A stretch of DNA of 64,000 bases, from assembly GCF_014805685.1 (NCBI RefSeq), contig NC_060884.1:13901356-13965355 (forward strand). The letters are read 5' to 3'. The stretch is from Silurus meridionalis (taxonomy: Eukaryota > Chordata > Actinopteri > Siluriformes > Siluridae). Positions 48,201-59,888 of the stretch are shown in pieces (the first letter of the stretch is position 1; every line of letters begins with the position of its first letter). The position numbers and the translations under genes were made by a program. The notes under the pieces were generated by a model. It searched no databases and had not been told where the DNA came from. It saw only the letters and a program-made list of their open reading frames with translations.

Positions 48201-51200
48201 AGGCGTCGTCGTGCGTTTAAAAATCACCATCGGTGAATCTTTTCTCCCGATGCCGTGCAGCTCAGAAGCGTGTTTTTTCATGCCCGGTTGTTTTCAGCGT
48301 GACGAATGATTCGCATTTCCTGTTGCCAGTCCGAGTGAGCGGCAGGTCAAACGTCAGAGGAACATCATCCATATTAATGATGTGGTGCGGCCCGATTCAG
48401 TGGGAGCGCATCTGATTTAATATAAAGAATTTCATTTGTTCACCTGAACCTGTTCGGCAGTTTCATTGGTCTAATGTTATGGGGCTCAGATTTTTCGCTT
48501 GAAGTTTGTGAAACCAGGAAAAACCCAGGAAAAATCCATAAATTAGCTGCATTGTTGTTTAAGCAGCGGGGTTCAAAGAGTGGGAAAAAAAGTAGCGGCT
48601 TATAGTCTGGAAACTACTTCAAACGTAAAGAAAGCTAACCAAGATAACCTTGCTGTAACCTTGTTGCTGTCTGGATCAATCAACATTTTCAAAAAGTCAT
48701 ATGCAGGGTACAAAGACAATTCTTTAAAAATCCTACAAACATTCAACCACTTGCTCTAGTGATACTGAGTGCACGAAAGTCTCAGACGGACAAACCGAAT
48801 ACCATCCCTATAACATACAAATTGTTATGGAAAGGCGTGCAATAAAAAAAAATAAAAAAAACGTGATTTGCTTCTAGTCAGTATTATTGGCAGATCTGCC
48901 TACGGAAATGTAATGAACACCCGGTTGATTGGGAATCAAGAATACAACCATGCTGTGGATAGAAGAGGAAAATACCATAGCACTATACTTTTTCGCCAAT
49001 ATACTGGTATAATATACTGGTAAATATTGGTGCTAGGGTTACAAGAAAATAATTCTTTTTTTTTTTATTAACATTTATCACAATTAATTGTACAGCAATC
49101 AATTATTTCACACTATAACTTCTCTCCCCAAGTTTTGTTCTTACCTGTGATGTTACACTCTTTCAGCAGGTTGAGGTGGGCCTGACGTATTCGGCGCACA
49201 TACTCGGCCGAGATGTGGTAGATTTTCGTGCAAATCCCCTCCACCGAGTCCTTGGCTACAGCCGTCACGTGAGGACCGCACTGCTTCCGCAAGTGCTCCA
49301 GACGATCCTGAGAGATGGCAAAGAGCAGTCAACACTTGGGAGGCACGAGAATAACAAAAAGGGTGGGAACATTTATTCTTAATGAAGGAATGGAAGGTAC
49401 CATGTAGTCTTCTTTACTAGCAGAGTGGTCTCTCCTGAGCCAGTTCATTGTATCTTCAACATTCCACTTTACAACTTTTCTGCTGTCTGGCGTAGCGTTT
49501 CTGTTCACACATGAGTCGCACGTTAGTCCATCGTGAGCAACGGCCTAAATATTGTCAATAGTGCAGAAATACGATCAAAGTTGTTCACCTGGAATCGATC
49601 ATTTTCTTGGCAGCTTCTGCATACTTGAATAGCAGCTTTCTGGCCTCCTCTTTGTATTTAATGCGCGAGAGCCTAGAATTCCAAAAGATATAACCGTGGG
49701 TCATTCTTTCTCGCTGGAGTGCGCTTATGCATGTACAATGAAGCGGAGATTGAATGCGCACCTGATGGGGATGTCGTTCATGACCTCCCTGAACATAGAG
49801 GGCGAGATCACAGGCTCACACTCGCTAGGCAGCAGGGGATCCACTCCTTTATCCATCACCTTCCTCTCCAACAGCCAGCGGTTAAATGACTCCCGTGGTG
49901 GCTCAATCCCTGCAACGTGCAAAAATAAAAAGAAATAAAAAGAAAAATCTGTTTCGGTGTGTATTTATAATGCCCTTAATGCCGGCACAAAAGCCTATAA
50001 TGATACCAGTCTTTCCTGCTGCTGTTTCCACATTCTATATGTCCAACAAAATGTCAATACAAAGCAACAATAACAATTTCATTTACATGTCTGACACGTG
50101 ATTTTCATAATGACTGTATTCATTCTGAGAAATCTGCACTGAGGACAAAAGTAAAGTCATTTAGGATAGGATAGGATACGATAATGGCATGGATACGTTC
50201 ACGTCTCGGTTACAGACGGCTAACTGAGATGAGAATCACCTCTCTTTTCTTAACCCATCTTTCACACTAGGAATACTGAAACTACATAATGAGATGTGGA
50301 GGGTCGGTGGTGCATGTGTGTACCTTCACGCTGATAACACAGCTCGTGGTAGTGCTGACGGAGTTTGGTGGTGAGCTGTGCACGCTGTAGCTCGATCTCC
50401 GGATGAGGTGGGAGGTAGTTGAATGGAGCCCGTTCCTTAATTACTGCATTGGTCTGAATGTCCAGATCCCAGTAAATACTGAAACGAACACAAAGGAGAT
50501 CTTAGACAAAAATCACATGTACGCTTCTTCTCCATTTCCACTGCTAATTTACAGGAAATAGGGGCATGGACAAAAAAAAAAAAAAAAAAAAAAAAGAGAG
50601 CTGATGTGTTCAGCCATTTGTTTTGCTTATCATTATAAAACTAGCAATAGTGTTTGACTGAAAAAGGGGGAAAACCAGTTTGTTTTAATAGTAATAATAT
50701 TATTATTAATGTTGATAACACAACAGAGGAAAAGGAAAGCGTGGGGTGTTGATGTGATGTTACTCACACTGAAGGCCGGTATGGGGCTGGAGCAGGAGCA
50801 GGAGCAGCAGGAGTAGGAGTTGGACCAGGGGTGCTAGGCTGGGCTTGTTTTTCTTCTAAAGTGGAGTTCCAGGGCTTTGCGCCAGGGGTGCTTGGTGATA
50901 TGGGGATTGTAGGGGTGGTTGGCGTTACAGGAATCTCAACCTTCATACACCAGGGACAAAATATATATTTTAAAATGTTCAGCTTTTTTTATATATTCAA
51001 CATGAGATTAAAAACCAACACCATTCATGTGCTTTTTGATAAAGTGTATTTTAAATAGAATGTAGTACCATGGTATTATGAATAGAAAAAGCTGACCTTT
51101 GGCCTCTTGAAGCTGTTAGGACCACCTGAGGAGGTATCCTCTGACGGGCGCCTCTTACGTTGTCCATTGCCCACTCCAGCCTCTCCTGTACCATCGCCTG

Positions 51201-52240
51201 TAGCAGGTGCTGCATTTAGGCCCAGTGGATCAGACTGAAACATTAGTATGGAGGAAAAAAAAACAGTTTCAGAATTAAAAACAGGTCTAAGTTAAAGACA
51301 CTGACAAAAAAAAATTATAAAAATAACTTAAATGTGCCATAATTTATATAATTGAGTAAATAAATGTATACACCGAGTAAATAATTTGAATGTACATCTT
51401 AACAGGTCATTTTACTATTCAAATATTATTTTGCCATGTAGTCACCTTATTCCAGGTTTATTTCAATACAACAAATCATTTTCCAACGTTTGTCCTTAAA
51501 GTAATCTAAGTGACTGTATTTCATTTCCCCCTGTACTTACGATGACATCATGCTGCCCCAGGACCGGCATCTCCCACAACGACTGGTTGGTGAAACGGTT
51601 AAAATAGTACGGCCGATTCTCCCTCTTGCTCCAGCATTTTGCCCATCCAGCCTGAACCAGCTCATCTAAAGAAGTAAAGGAAAAAAGAAAACAAAAAGAA
51701 TCAGATCGCTTCAATGCTTAACTAGACATTAACAGTTCCTCTCTGGAATGATTGACATAAAATGATTGCACTCGGTGACAATGTATAACACATTGTACAA
51801 TGAATAACAACATTTATCCAGAGTCACTTGCACTCCTACACAAATGAAATGCCTTACTGCATACAAAAATAAATAATAAACAATACAGTACGTCTTCATT
51901 TCCTCTTAACTTTATTATGGTTTTTGATAAACACTTCGATCAAATGTACTGGTAATGTAATAAAGTTCTAGTAAACTGACTTAATTCAGTTACTTTGGAC
52001 TATTTTAAACCTCTAGCACAAACATTACATGACCGGTGCTGGCAATAGGAGGACAGTAACATGATACCGCACATGCAAACACACTCCGACACACCCACAC
52101 AAAACACACACACCTGGCAGGTCCTGGATGGCTTTGCTGGTGGAGGGCGTGAGTGGCGGTGCTTGGGCGGCTGAGGACCCAGTCGGGGACATGATCATGC
52201 CCGAGTCTCCCTTTATAGTACTGTGGTTTTCACTCGTCAT
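42138..52240 (-). CDS. pcif1: PCIF1 cap-specific m6Am methyltransferase
   Basis: PCIF1 binds the phosphorylated RNA polymerase II tail and N6-methylates cap-adjacent 2'-O-methyladenosine. Fifteen coding exons: 52240-52114, 51665-51541, 51234-51097, 50940-50768, 50478-50324, 49909-49762, 49672-49589, 49500-49401, 49307-49145, 47230-47055, 46867-46781, 46691-46507, 46389-46296, 46203-46028 and 42417-42138. They give 736 aa (human 704). A WW domain spans about 43-76 (DELVQAGW to SLWEMP). A Pro/Thr-rich linker follows, with a K/R patch QRKRRP. The core includes [10 protein letters not shown], the catalytic NPPF (569-572), and [10 protein letters not shown]. The C-terminus is Ser-rich. The Pro/Ala/Thr-rich exon 50940-50768 looks longer than in mammals. 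A non-coding first exon ends at 53510. The 3.6-kb last intron holds transposons. Confidence 0.97.
42604..43360 (-). mobile_element. Pogo-like DNA transposon, copy 2 (pcif1 last intron)
   Basis: A 757-base relative of copy 1. It begins CCGTAATTTCCGGACTATTA, ends (reverse complement) CCGTATTTTTCGGACTATAA, and is flanked by TA on both sides. It shares the internal text gttacaacggcttgtatcta with copies 1 and 3. No intact transposase remains. Confidence 0.75.
43415..43930 (-). mobile_element. RTE-like LINE 3' fragment in pcif1 last intron
   Basis: The minus strand encodes reverse-transcriptase C-terminal text: [10 protein letters not shown] near 43,800, then [40 protein letters not shown] and [10 protein letters not shown]. 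It ends in the agccgaaagaaga tail at about 43,418. This is the longest of the related copies in the window and is in sense with pcif1. Confidence 0.82.
43967..44017. repeat. (TA)n microsatellite
   Basis: About 50 bases of TA dinucleotide at the junction of the LINE fragment and a Tc1 3' end. Confidence 0.92.
44018..44290 (+). mobile_element. 3' end of a Tc1-like element
   Basis: It begins with transposase-derived text (caccggacctgaacccaatc aagatggtttagg). It ends in the inverted-repeat sequence gaatgagaaggtttgtccaa acttttggtctgtactgta, typical of fish Tc1 elements. The 5' part is missing, replaced by the (TA)n tract. Confidence 0.8.
45160..45238. repeat. (GATA)n microsatellite
   Basis: About 19-20 copies of the tetranucleotide GATA (read as tagatagata), with one early interruption. 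It lies in the last intron of pcif1. Confidence 0.95.
45240..46027. other. Intronic stretch of pcif1
   Basis: No exon or clear repeat was seen between the GATA tract and the exon starting at 46,028. Confidence 0.5.
47930..48620 (-). mobile_element. Pogo-like DNA transposon, copy 3 (pcif1 intron)
   Basis: The left end CCGTAATTTTCAAACTATTA is preceded by TA. The right end (cttatagtctggaaactac) has decayed. The minus strand from 48,281 keeps a readable piece of pogo/CENP-B-like DDE transposase, with the words [25 protein letters not shown] and RRKTVNNNF. The SPMVIFKR stretch resembles that seen in pogo/Tigger and jerky-like proteins. This copy supports assigning the other two to the same superfamily. 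Confidence 0.75.
48640..49144. other. Intronic stretch of pcif1
   Basis: No exon or repeat family was recognised. It is AT-rich with short poly-A and poly-T runs. Confidence 0.5.
50570..50596. repeat. Poly-A tract in pcif1 intron
   Basis: A run of about 25 A followed by gagagag. It reads as poly-T on the transcribed strand. Confidence 0.8.
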
Positions 52241-52899
52241 AGCTCCTCATTTGTCCTGTCTTTATTAAAACAATGCAAATAATGCACACGGGTCATTTCA
52301 GACACAGGTTAAAACAGTGTGTGCGTGTGCACGTGTGTGTGTTTGTTGGGGGGGCTGGTTTAGCATATGATGTAATGACATGGTTCTATGTTGATCAATC
52401 AGGGCTTTTGAGGAAGTTTGGGCTCATCAATGATGCACTTCATTCATTGAGCAGGGAAACCTCTTTATCTACGTCACTGCACATAAACACTACACTGTTA
52501 TTGCGCTTCAGATAAACTCATGTGACCTTGATAAACGTGAATAAACACGCCGCTGATGACACGTGGATGCCTACACGGTTATTATAAGACGGGATGCAGT
52601 TGTTGAAGAGGATTCCAGCATCAAAACATGGAGGGGGCGCGACACCAAAACAAGCGGCTCATGCTGCACTGTGTACACTATTTCGATTAATCGTCCATGT
52701 TTTTTTTTCTTTTAACTTTCTTAATTTTTTTTATCAGACCTTAATATTAATAATAATGCATAATACACTAGATAAGTAGATAATCGCATTAAAACGTGTA
52801 TAAATGTTTAGCTTGCTAGCTCGTTAGCAACGAAGGATTTCTACCTCCGGGGTTGTCAGTATCATAACTCATGATTATAATCATGTTATGTAGTTTATA

Positions 52900-53660
52900 G
52901 AGATGATGTGGATTATTTATTCATTTTGGACACGACAGTGATTTGTGCGTGCACCGTCTTTAGAGCGCAAATGGTCGCTATTAAGGGGCACGCATGCGCC
53001 TGCTACACCGCCCACCCCGGACCGAGCCGCCCGAAAACAAACACGGAGGAGGAGGAGGGAAAACGCCGGCCATCCGAGGCGCTGCACAACAAAGACAACG
53101 GCAGCACAGAGCAACCCGGCCGGAGGACGCGCGCGCAAAAGCGTGTAAAATGCGCACCAAAGCCCCGCCGTTCGGTACCACGGCGTGCGTAAAACCCACG
53201 GGAGCAGTCACTGGCGTCCGCCAAAAAAAAAGAAAAAGAAAAAAAACACGGGCACCGCGAAGGCTCGCGCGGATCTTGCGTCCGCGACAGCGCCGTTTTT
53301 TTTTTAGGCGCGCACTTTGGATCGAGGCAAACGCATAGCCAAGATGGCGCGCGCGCTCCGAGACGGCTTTTTTGTGCGCTCGTTTTTTTTTCCCTTTTCC
53401 CGCGCACCGGGCGCGCACACGCTAAATTTGCCGAGACCTCGACATGCGCCGGATATTCCGCCGCACGCCCGACGCTGCGGTGCCCTTTTAAAATAGCGAA
53501 ATCCCTTACCTTCGAGAGATTTTCTAGGAGTCCTGTATAGGCTTTGCTCTATTCGATCCGGACCCGCCTCCGCCTCTCCCTCCCCACCGATTCCGCCATC
53601 TTGTATCGGCCACTCGGACCTGGGTAGTGCGCATGCGCGAGTTCAGTCGTCTCGCATTCC
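52900..53660 (-). promoter_or_regulatory. CpG island and promoter of pcif1
   Basis: Dense CG dinucleotides (for example 52,980-53,480) in an AT-rich region. On the minus strand an untranslated first exon can be read from about 53,640 to 53,510, ending CTCGAAG|GTAAGG. It includes CAAGATGGCGG, a YY1-type motif often found near start sites of housekeeping genes. A second AAGATGGCG, on the plus strand, starts at 53,341. Long frames in this island are GC-rich artefacts. Confidence 0.75.
53549..53599 (-). other. Upstream ORF in pcif1 exon 1
   Basis: The ATG inside the AAGATGGCGG motif (53,599-53,597) opens a 16-codon frame ending in TAG at 53,551-53,549, wholly within the untranslated first exon. 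A second short uORF (ATGAGGAGCTATGACGAGTGA) starts 11 bases upstream of the main ATG in exon 2 and overlaps it in another frame. Confidence 0.5.
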
Positions 53661-56217
53661 GCCACATGTCAGGAGCTCGGAGCCATTTGCAGAAGGGCAA
53701 CGACGGCGCTCCGCGTGCAAGATATACACACCGAACTATTTAATTTTTAATAAAAAAAAACAACAAAACAAAAAAAACCTGTGTATTTTGTCCGTAATTT
53801 CTGGTTGAATAACACGACCGTGTTGTGTTTTCATGGTGTGAATTAAACGGAATTGTATTTTATATAAAGGAGATACAGACTGCCAAGGTAGGCAAAGAAA
53901 CGAATTTTGCTTTTGCATTATGTCTTTTATCCGATATGTTAAAAAAAATTGTTATTAATAGATATTATTTGAAATATCTATCCGTAGTTAATAATAAATC
54001 ACTCAAAACTAAATGAGTATTGTTTTTTTTTGTTTTTTTCTTATTCAGGGCTGTCTGGTAAACACAGTGCCTACTTGCCACCATTATGAAAAGTCATAAG
54101 CAGTTATATATGATATATAAGATTGATCAATACAATTTTAAAAGGATTGATCAAATCCACCTATGAACATATACTGTTTTCACTCGTGATTTAAAGAGTA
54201 TATATGGTTTCAGAAAGCAAAACTCAACTTTATACAATCTGTCTTGTGATTACTTAATGATCATCCTTGTCCTAATGTAGGACCTCAAAAATAGACACAC
54301 ATTGTTACTATCAGCTCTGAAAACCCGTAATTTTCCTATTTCTTTCTGCTTGCTATTTGCCAGATGTAATTCATAATGCACCATCTATCAGTGGTTTGAA
54401 AAAGGTTGGTGCTTCCAAGAAGTCATGAACTGATTAAAGGGTCACTTCTGTGATTAAAGGGTTCGGAGTCAAATAGGCACTGTGTTTGAAAAGTAAGGAG
54501 TAAACATGGCAAGCAGATATTATATAGATATATAGTCAAGAAGTGTACATTTGTTGAAAAGAATACATGCAAGTATCGTTTGGAAGTAAAACTTATTTTT
54601 CTTTTAAATATCCAGGCCATCAATGTGTCAGGAGAATGGCCTTTAATGTAAAGTGTGTTTTTTTTAAATGACTGTCATTATTTCAACCGCAAAGTCATAC
54701 GACATCAGGCAAGCATAGGACCACCCTTTTCCCCGAAACCTCCCCGTATAAATTGTTCTGACATGAAAGGGTCAACAGAAAAGTGGAAAGTCTCAGAAGG
54801 AGAGAATTGGCATCAGAAAGCACTTGACAAGCCACTGAGGAATTCTTGAGTGAAGGCAAATACAAAAAGCTTCTCTATCCAGCGAGCAGGACAACTTTTA
54901 CCCTTCCCGTAAGTATTGGGTGCATTGGGGAATATTAAAGGGTTCGACTATAATTGAACTATTTCTGTTATGTTTTTGTTTTATGATTTTTGTCCATCAC
55001 TGCAGTGATACACATGGAGCTGAGTTCATAATATTGTTGTTCCTTTATAAATGCTAGTTTAATGTTATACATCAATTAGAGGAAAAAAATACATATATTC
55101 TGTTTTTGTTCAATTATGTGTAAATGAATTAAGTGTTAGGTAAACTGTATATCTCCAAATAAGAAGAAAAAACAATCCTATAGAACTGGCTGTCTGAAAG
55201 CACTGATGCTGCGCTCAGGGAGGAACAAAACATTTTCTACATTAAAAACCTGTTTTTGCTTATTTTCTCATATATATTTTTTCTACCTATTAATAAAAGA
55301 AAAGGGGAAAAAAACAAGCTTTCTACAACAAGCTTTGTTGCATTGGTATTTTCTTTGTCTCTCTTTCTCATCTTTAAATAAAATGCTTTCTCACCCCAAA
55401 GCTTGGGGGCTATTATAGGGCACTGACCCGCAAAGCAGAGCACTTGTTTGTGAAGTGCAGAACCCCCCTGCCACATCTGCTGCACACACCACTTCTTCTT
55501 TTTTATTACCTGCCTGAAGCCTAGCTTTGGAAGATATCTGATGTAAAGTGAAATGAGAACATGAATCACAACATCATTGCTCAACGAACATATAAAAAAC
55601 AATGTTGTAAGGTCCCTGGGAAGCCTTGCTTTTAATAGGCCCAACACTATTAGTGAATAACTTTGTTCTCACTCTTATTTGAAAACCGTTCTTGTTCAGT
55701 TTGACAAAAAGCCACTTAAGGGAGTTGTATGATGCATATAATGTAATATGTTCGCTAGATTTCCAAGAATTTTTTTAATGGAATTCAGGAGTGCTGTGAC
55801 GTCTTGCCCCTGAAGTCTTTAAGACAAAGAGAGTAGATATTGTGCAACCTCCGTATTCTGAATAGTCCTTTTGCGTCAGGCCTTGAGGTCAGCAACCTAT
55901 TAAAACGCACTGGTAAGCGCTTTGTTTAGGTGCTGTCCATAGTTAGGTCTAAGCGGTGGAAGACAGCTGGCTGCAATCCACTGGGTGTGAATACATCAAA
56001 TAATATTTTGAGGTTAACATTTAATATATGCAAAGGTATTGAAATAAAACACTGCATTCTGGAAATAGTGAAATCGTTTTTGAAAGGTGGATTTTTTTTG
56101 TAAGATGCATAACTTGCCAAAGATAGGGCTTGCCTACTGGCATTTTTGCGAGAGGTAAAAGCAATCAAAACAATTTTGTTTTGTTTAAATCTGTTTTTCT
56201 ACACCACATTTCGAAAA
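53661..56217. other. pcif1-pltp intergenic stretch
   Basis: This lies between the divergent pcif1 and pltp genes. No coding exon was recognised. It probably contains the pltp promoter and an untranslated first exon, but I could not place them. It holds poly-A runs and otherwise plain AT-rich sequence. Confidence 0.5.
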
Positions 56218-56800
56218 GTGAACCAATTACAGTGTCTTGTGTAAATATTCACCCTCTTCAACTTTTCCACATTGTGTGGGGTACTGATGCGGTGGGAAAG
56301 ATGATGCTGATTAAAATAAGCAAAATGACATGTAAATGTTTTGTGATTTCAATTAGTATTTGACTTCCTTTTGGGAAATAACTATAAATAACTTTTGCTG
56401 CATTCAGTTACTTTCAGGATTCACATGATTATTTGAATGGTGTAGCCATGGTATCTTGTGATCTTAATATAAATACACTGGTTCCTGGAATTTAGGTTGG
56501 TAGAGAACAAACATCATGGACATGGACCAAGGATCTATAAAAACAAATCCAGGACAAAGTTCTGGAAATCTATCAAGCATGACGTGTTCACAGGACAACA
56601 GCTCATCTAAAATTTATTGAAGTACAGCTATATAAATGCCATAATTCAAAAGCCAATCGAATAGTTTGAAGACTCAGCAATCATAAGACAAATTTGTCCA
56701 GTCTGGTAAAAGATGGCAGAATTTAACTTTAGCATCTTTTGCTCTGAGCTTGTAGCATCATGTCGTGGAGATGTAGTGGAATGTATGCATCCATCACTTC
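56218..56800 (+). mobile_element. Degenerate Tc1-like repeat upstream of pltp
   Basis: The text acagtgtcttgtgtaaatat tcaccctcttcaacttttcc acattgtgtgggg, followed by gaacaaacatcatgga, matches a common fish Tc1-derived element in outline. It is heavily decayed with no coding potential, and ends about 110 bases before the pltp start codon. Confidence 0.5.
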
Positions 56801-56911
56801 TATTGTAGTCACTGTTTATCCTTTGTAATGTGGCTATTTTGTAATCCTGTGTTTTGGTGTCACTTTGCTACCTGTCTCTCATCCTTTGGTCTCCAGGTCC
56901 AGTAAGGCAAC

Positions 56912-58188
56912 ATGGGGCTTTGGATGATGGTGGTCTTCATCTCTCTGCTCCCACACATGGCAGAGATGACAGACATTTTTCCTGGATTCAAAATTCGTAT
57001 CACATCTAAAGGGTTGGAGTTGTGTAAGAAAACGGTCATTCACTTTCTAGTAGAATATTCTGCTACACCAGATTATGTCAAATGTAGAAGCAATTATTAT
57101 TTTTTTAAATCACACTAAATGGCCATGTTGTGTTTTCTGTAGTGAAACAAGAGACACAGAAGTTTGTGGAGCAAGAGCTGGGAGGTATATCCATGCCAGA
57201 GATGCATGGCGTGAATGGGAATCTCCAGTATTCCATTACAGAGTTAGTTACACTTTAATTCAATCCTAAAATATCTAAATGCAGTAACTATGTTAAATCT
57301 TGAACTTATTATTCGGTTCTATCTTTCATTTATTCTAAAACCATTCACCCACCCATATACTATTATTGTAGGTATTATTATACGAATAATAAATGTCTCC
57401 AGTCAGACAAAATGAAAATGAGAAATGCATGGATTTGACATTTAAAAAGCATGTTAATATGCAGATCAGCAAATGACCCTTTAAAATGAACTTTTATTGT
57501 TGATCCTTGTTTTTAGTTGTTTTAAAATAAGGTTGTAAAATACTGCAAAAATCTTTTTGCTTAATTTAATTTCTTAAATGTGGCTTGGGAGACAGGTGCC
57601 TTTGCACTTGTTTACCCTGTGGCTAAAATACATCATAGACCTCTTAAATGCTTTGGGGTGATCAGATTTAATTTGCTGCAAATGTCTTGTAGGTGAATGT
57701 GTCTTATACATTTAATCTCCACAGGTAATCTCCCTAGATTCTAAGCAATCTAAGACCATGATTAGTTACATATTGTATTTACTTTTTTTTTATTGTTAAT
57801 ATGCAGCCTTAATTTTACCAAAATGTCACACAGAATATGGAGTACAAGCACAAAATGGGAACATTCCCTTTTAGCCTACTCTATAGAACGGAGAAACATG
57901 AGCTTTACTCAACCACAACAAAGGATTTGAGATACTTAAGTGACAAGTCAGCCCTTTAGACCATAAAATGTTCAGTGGGGCATGATATACACAATTCCTG
58001 TTCTTGAGTAAAACTACAAATCTATTGTTTGAATAGTAAAAGTTACATTTCTACTCGAGTAAATGTATCAAAAGCACTTGCTTTTAAATGTACCTAATCA
58101 TCAAAAGTGAAAAGTGATCTATGAGAAATGTATGTAAACAATTTATGCAATTCAACATTCCATTCACCCAAAGTATTGGTTTTATATA

Positions 58189-58279
<91 letters not shown>

Positions 58280-59827
58280 TATATTTCGAAAAGTATTGGG
58301 TCACCTGACCTTTCCTGCTATATTTGGTTCTTTTCCAAACTGTTACCACAAAGCTGGAGGCGCTCAATTTTGCAGGACGTCTTAAGATGCAGTATAATAA
58401 AATTTTGCATTCACTTGAACTTGAAACCCAAACCTGTTCCAGCATGGCAATGCCCCTGTTCACAAAGTGAGCTCTTTGGATATTTGGTTCATGCTTTGGA
58501 GAGGAAGATCTTGAGTGGCCTGCTATAGAGCTCTGATCTCATTCCTATTGGACACCTTTGGGATGTTGACTGCACCCCAGACCTCCTCACCTACATCAGT
58601 ACCTGCCTTTCATAATACCCTTGTGGCTAATGAACACAAATATCCATAAGCTCACTCCAAAATCTAGTGGAACATCTTCCCAGAAGAGTGGAGGGAATTA
58701 TAATTATATATAATTAAAATATTATATAATATAATCTCCTTGTTCTAAACCTGTCTTTATCTACCAGTGTTAGGATAACAGAGCTAAACCTGACTGCAGA
58801 TTTGAGTTTCCAGCCTGTAGATGGACTGCTGTTCGACGTGCAGAACTCATCTATTAAACTAAACTTCAAGAGACGTGTAATCTACTGGTTGTTGTAAGTT
58901 GATGTGTATTGTAATGTTTGCATCCTCTTAGGGTCTCCCTTAGAGTGCTATGTATTAAACGGTTTATAATTTTATCAATATTAAGGCAGGGATAAGATGT
59001 GTGTGCAATCGGACAATCTAACAAATATCTTCTGTCTCTATCAGACAGGATGAGGGTATCATTAACGCCTCTGCAGAAGGCGTAAACATCAACACCACCC
59101 TTCATCTTGCCAAGGATGATGAAGGCCGTCTCAAGATCGGGAATGTCAGCTGTGATGCTTCCATTGCCAAAATGAGGGCAAAGTTTGGTGGGACGTTTGG
59201 GTAATGACTACATAATAGTACTGACTTCAACATTTAATAGTTCTATGGTCTGTTTTCTTTATATGTATATGTTTCAGATGTAGAAATATGTGTTATGCCC
59301 CATTACCACCACACAATAGATTATATTCCTTTAACAGCTGCCCAAAAGTGTAGTATACTGTAGTATAAAGTGCACTCCCTTTACACCACAGTAATTAATC
59401 AATGCTGATTTTTCTATTGAATAAAGGTAGGTTGTACATTATATTAGCATAGTTACTTTTAATGTCCACAGTTTAACCCACAGTACATGCAGTACAAACA
59501 AGAACATCAACTCAACACATTAAAAACAACAAAACAACAACAAAAAACCCATTAAAAACAGTATCTGAGTAGAAGGTCGCAAGTTTAAATCACAGCACTG
59601 CCAAGCGTAACTGCTTTGTTGCACAAATTACATTTAAAACCATTATGGATAAAGCTATCTGCCAATGGCAAATATTTAACTGTATTTGCATTCTCAAATG
59701 CACATATATACATATGCATATCCACACCCACTCAAATACCAACCTTCCTGATTCGGCATATAATTTTTTAATGACGGCTTTCACAAATGACATCTGGGAC
59801 ACATTATTCTTTTACTGTCACATTATT

Positions 59828-59888
<61 letters not shown>

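Larger units (their letters stand above)
57243..58767. other. pltp intron 2
   Basis: No exon is seen. It contains AT-rich sequence, the (TA)n(CA)n tract and a Tc1-derived remnant. Confidence 0.7.

Noticed and set aside
48072..48281. [18 protein letters not shown] frame as a possible domesticated transposase gene
   Set aside because: It is only about 69 codons inside a TA-flanked repeat with two decayed sister copies and no exon signals, so it is a transposon remnant.
52945..53418. Overlapping long open frames of 67-145 codons on both strands at 53 kb
   Set aside because: They lie in the pcif1 CpG island, where stops are rare. They are Arg/Ala/Pro-rich with no splice, start or family support.
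58094..58528. Ile-Tyr repeat frames around the TA tract (also near 43,823)
   Set aside because: Translated (TA)n microsatellite sequence, not proteins.
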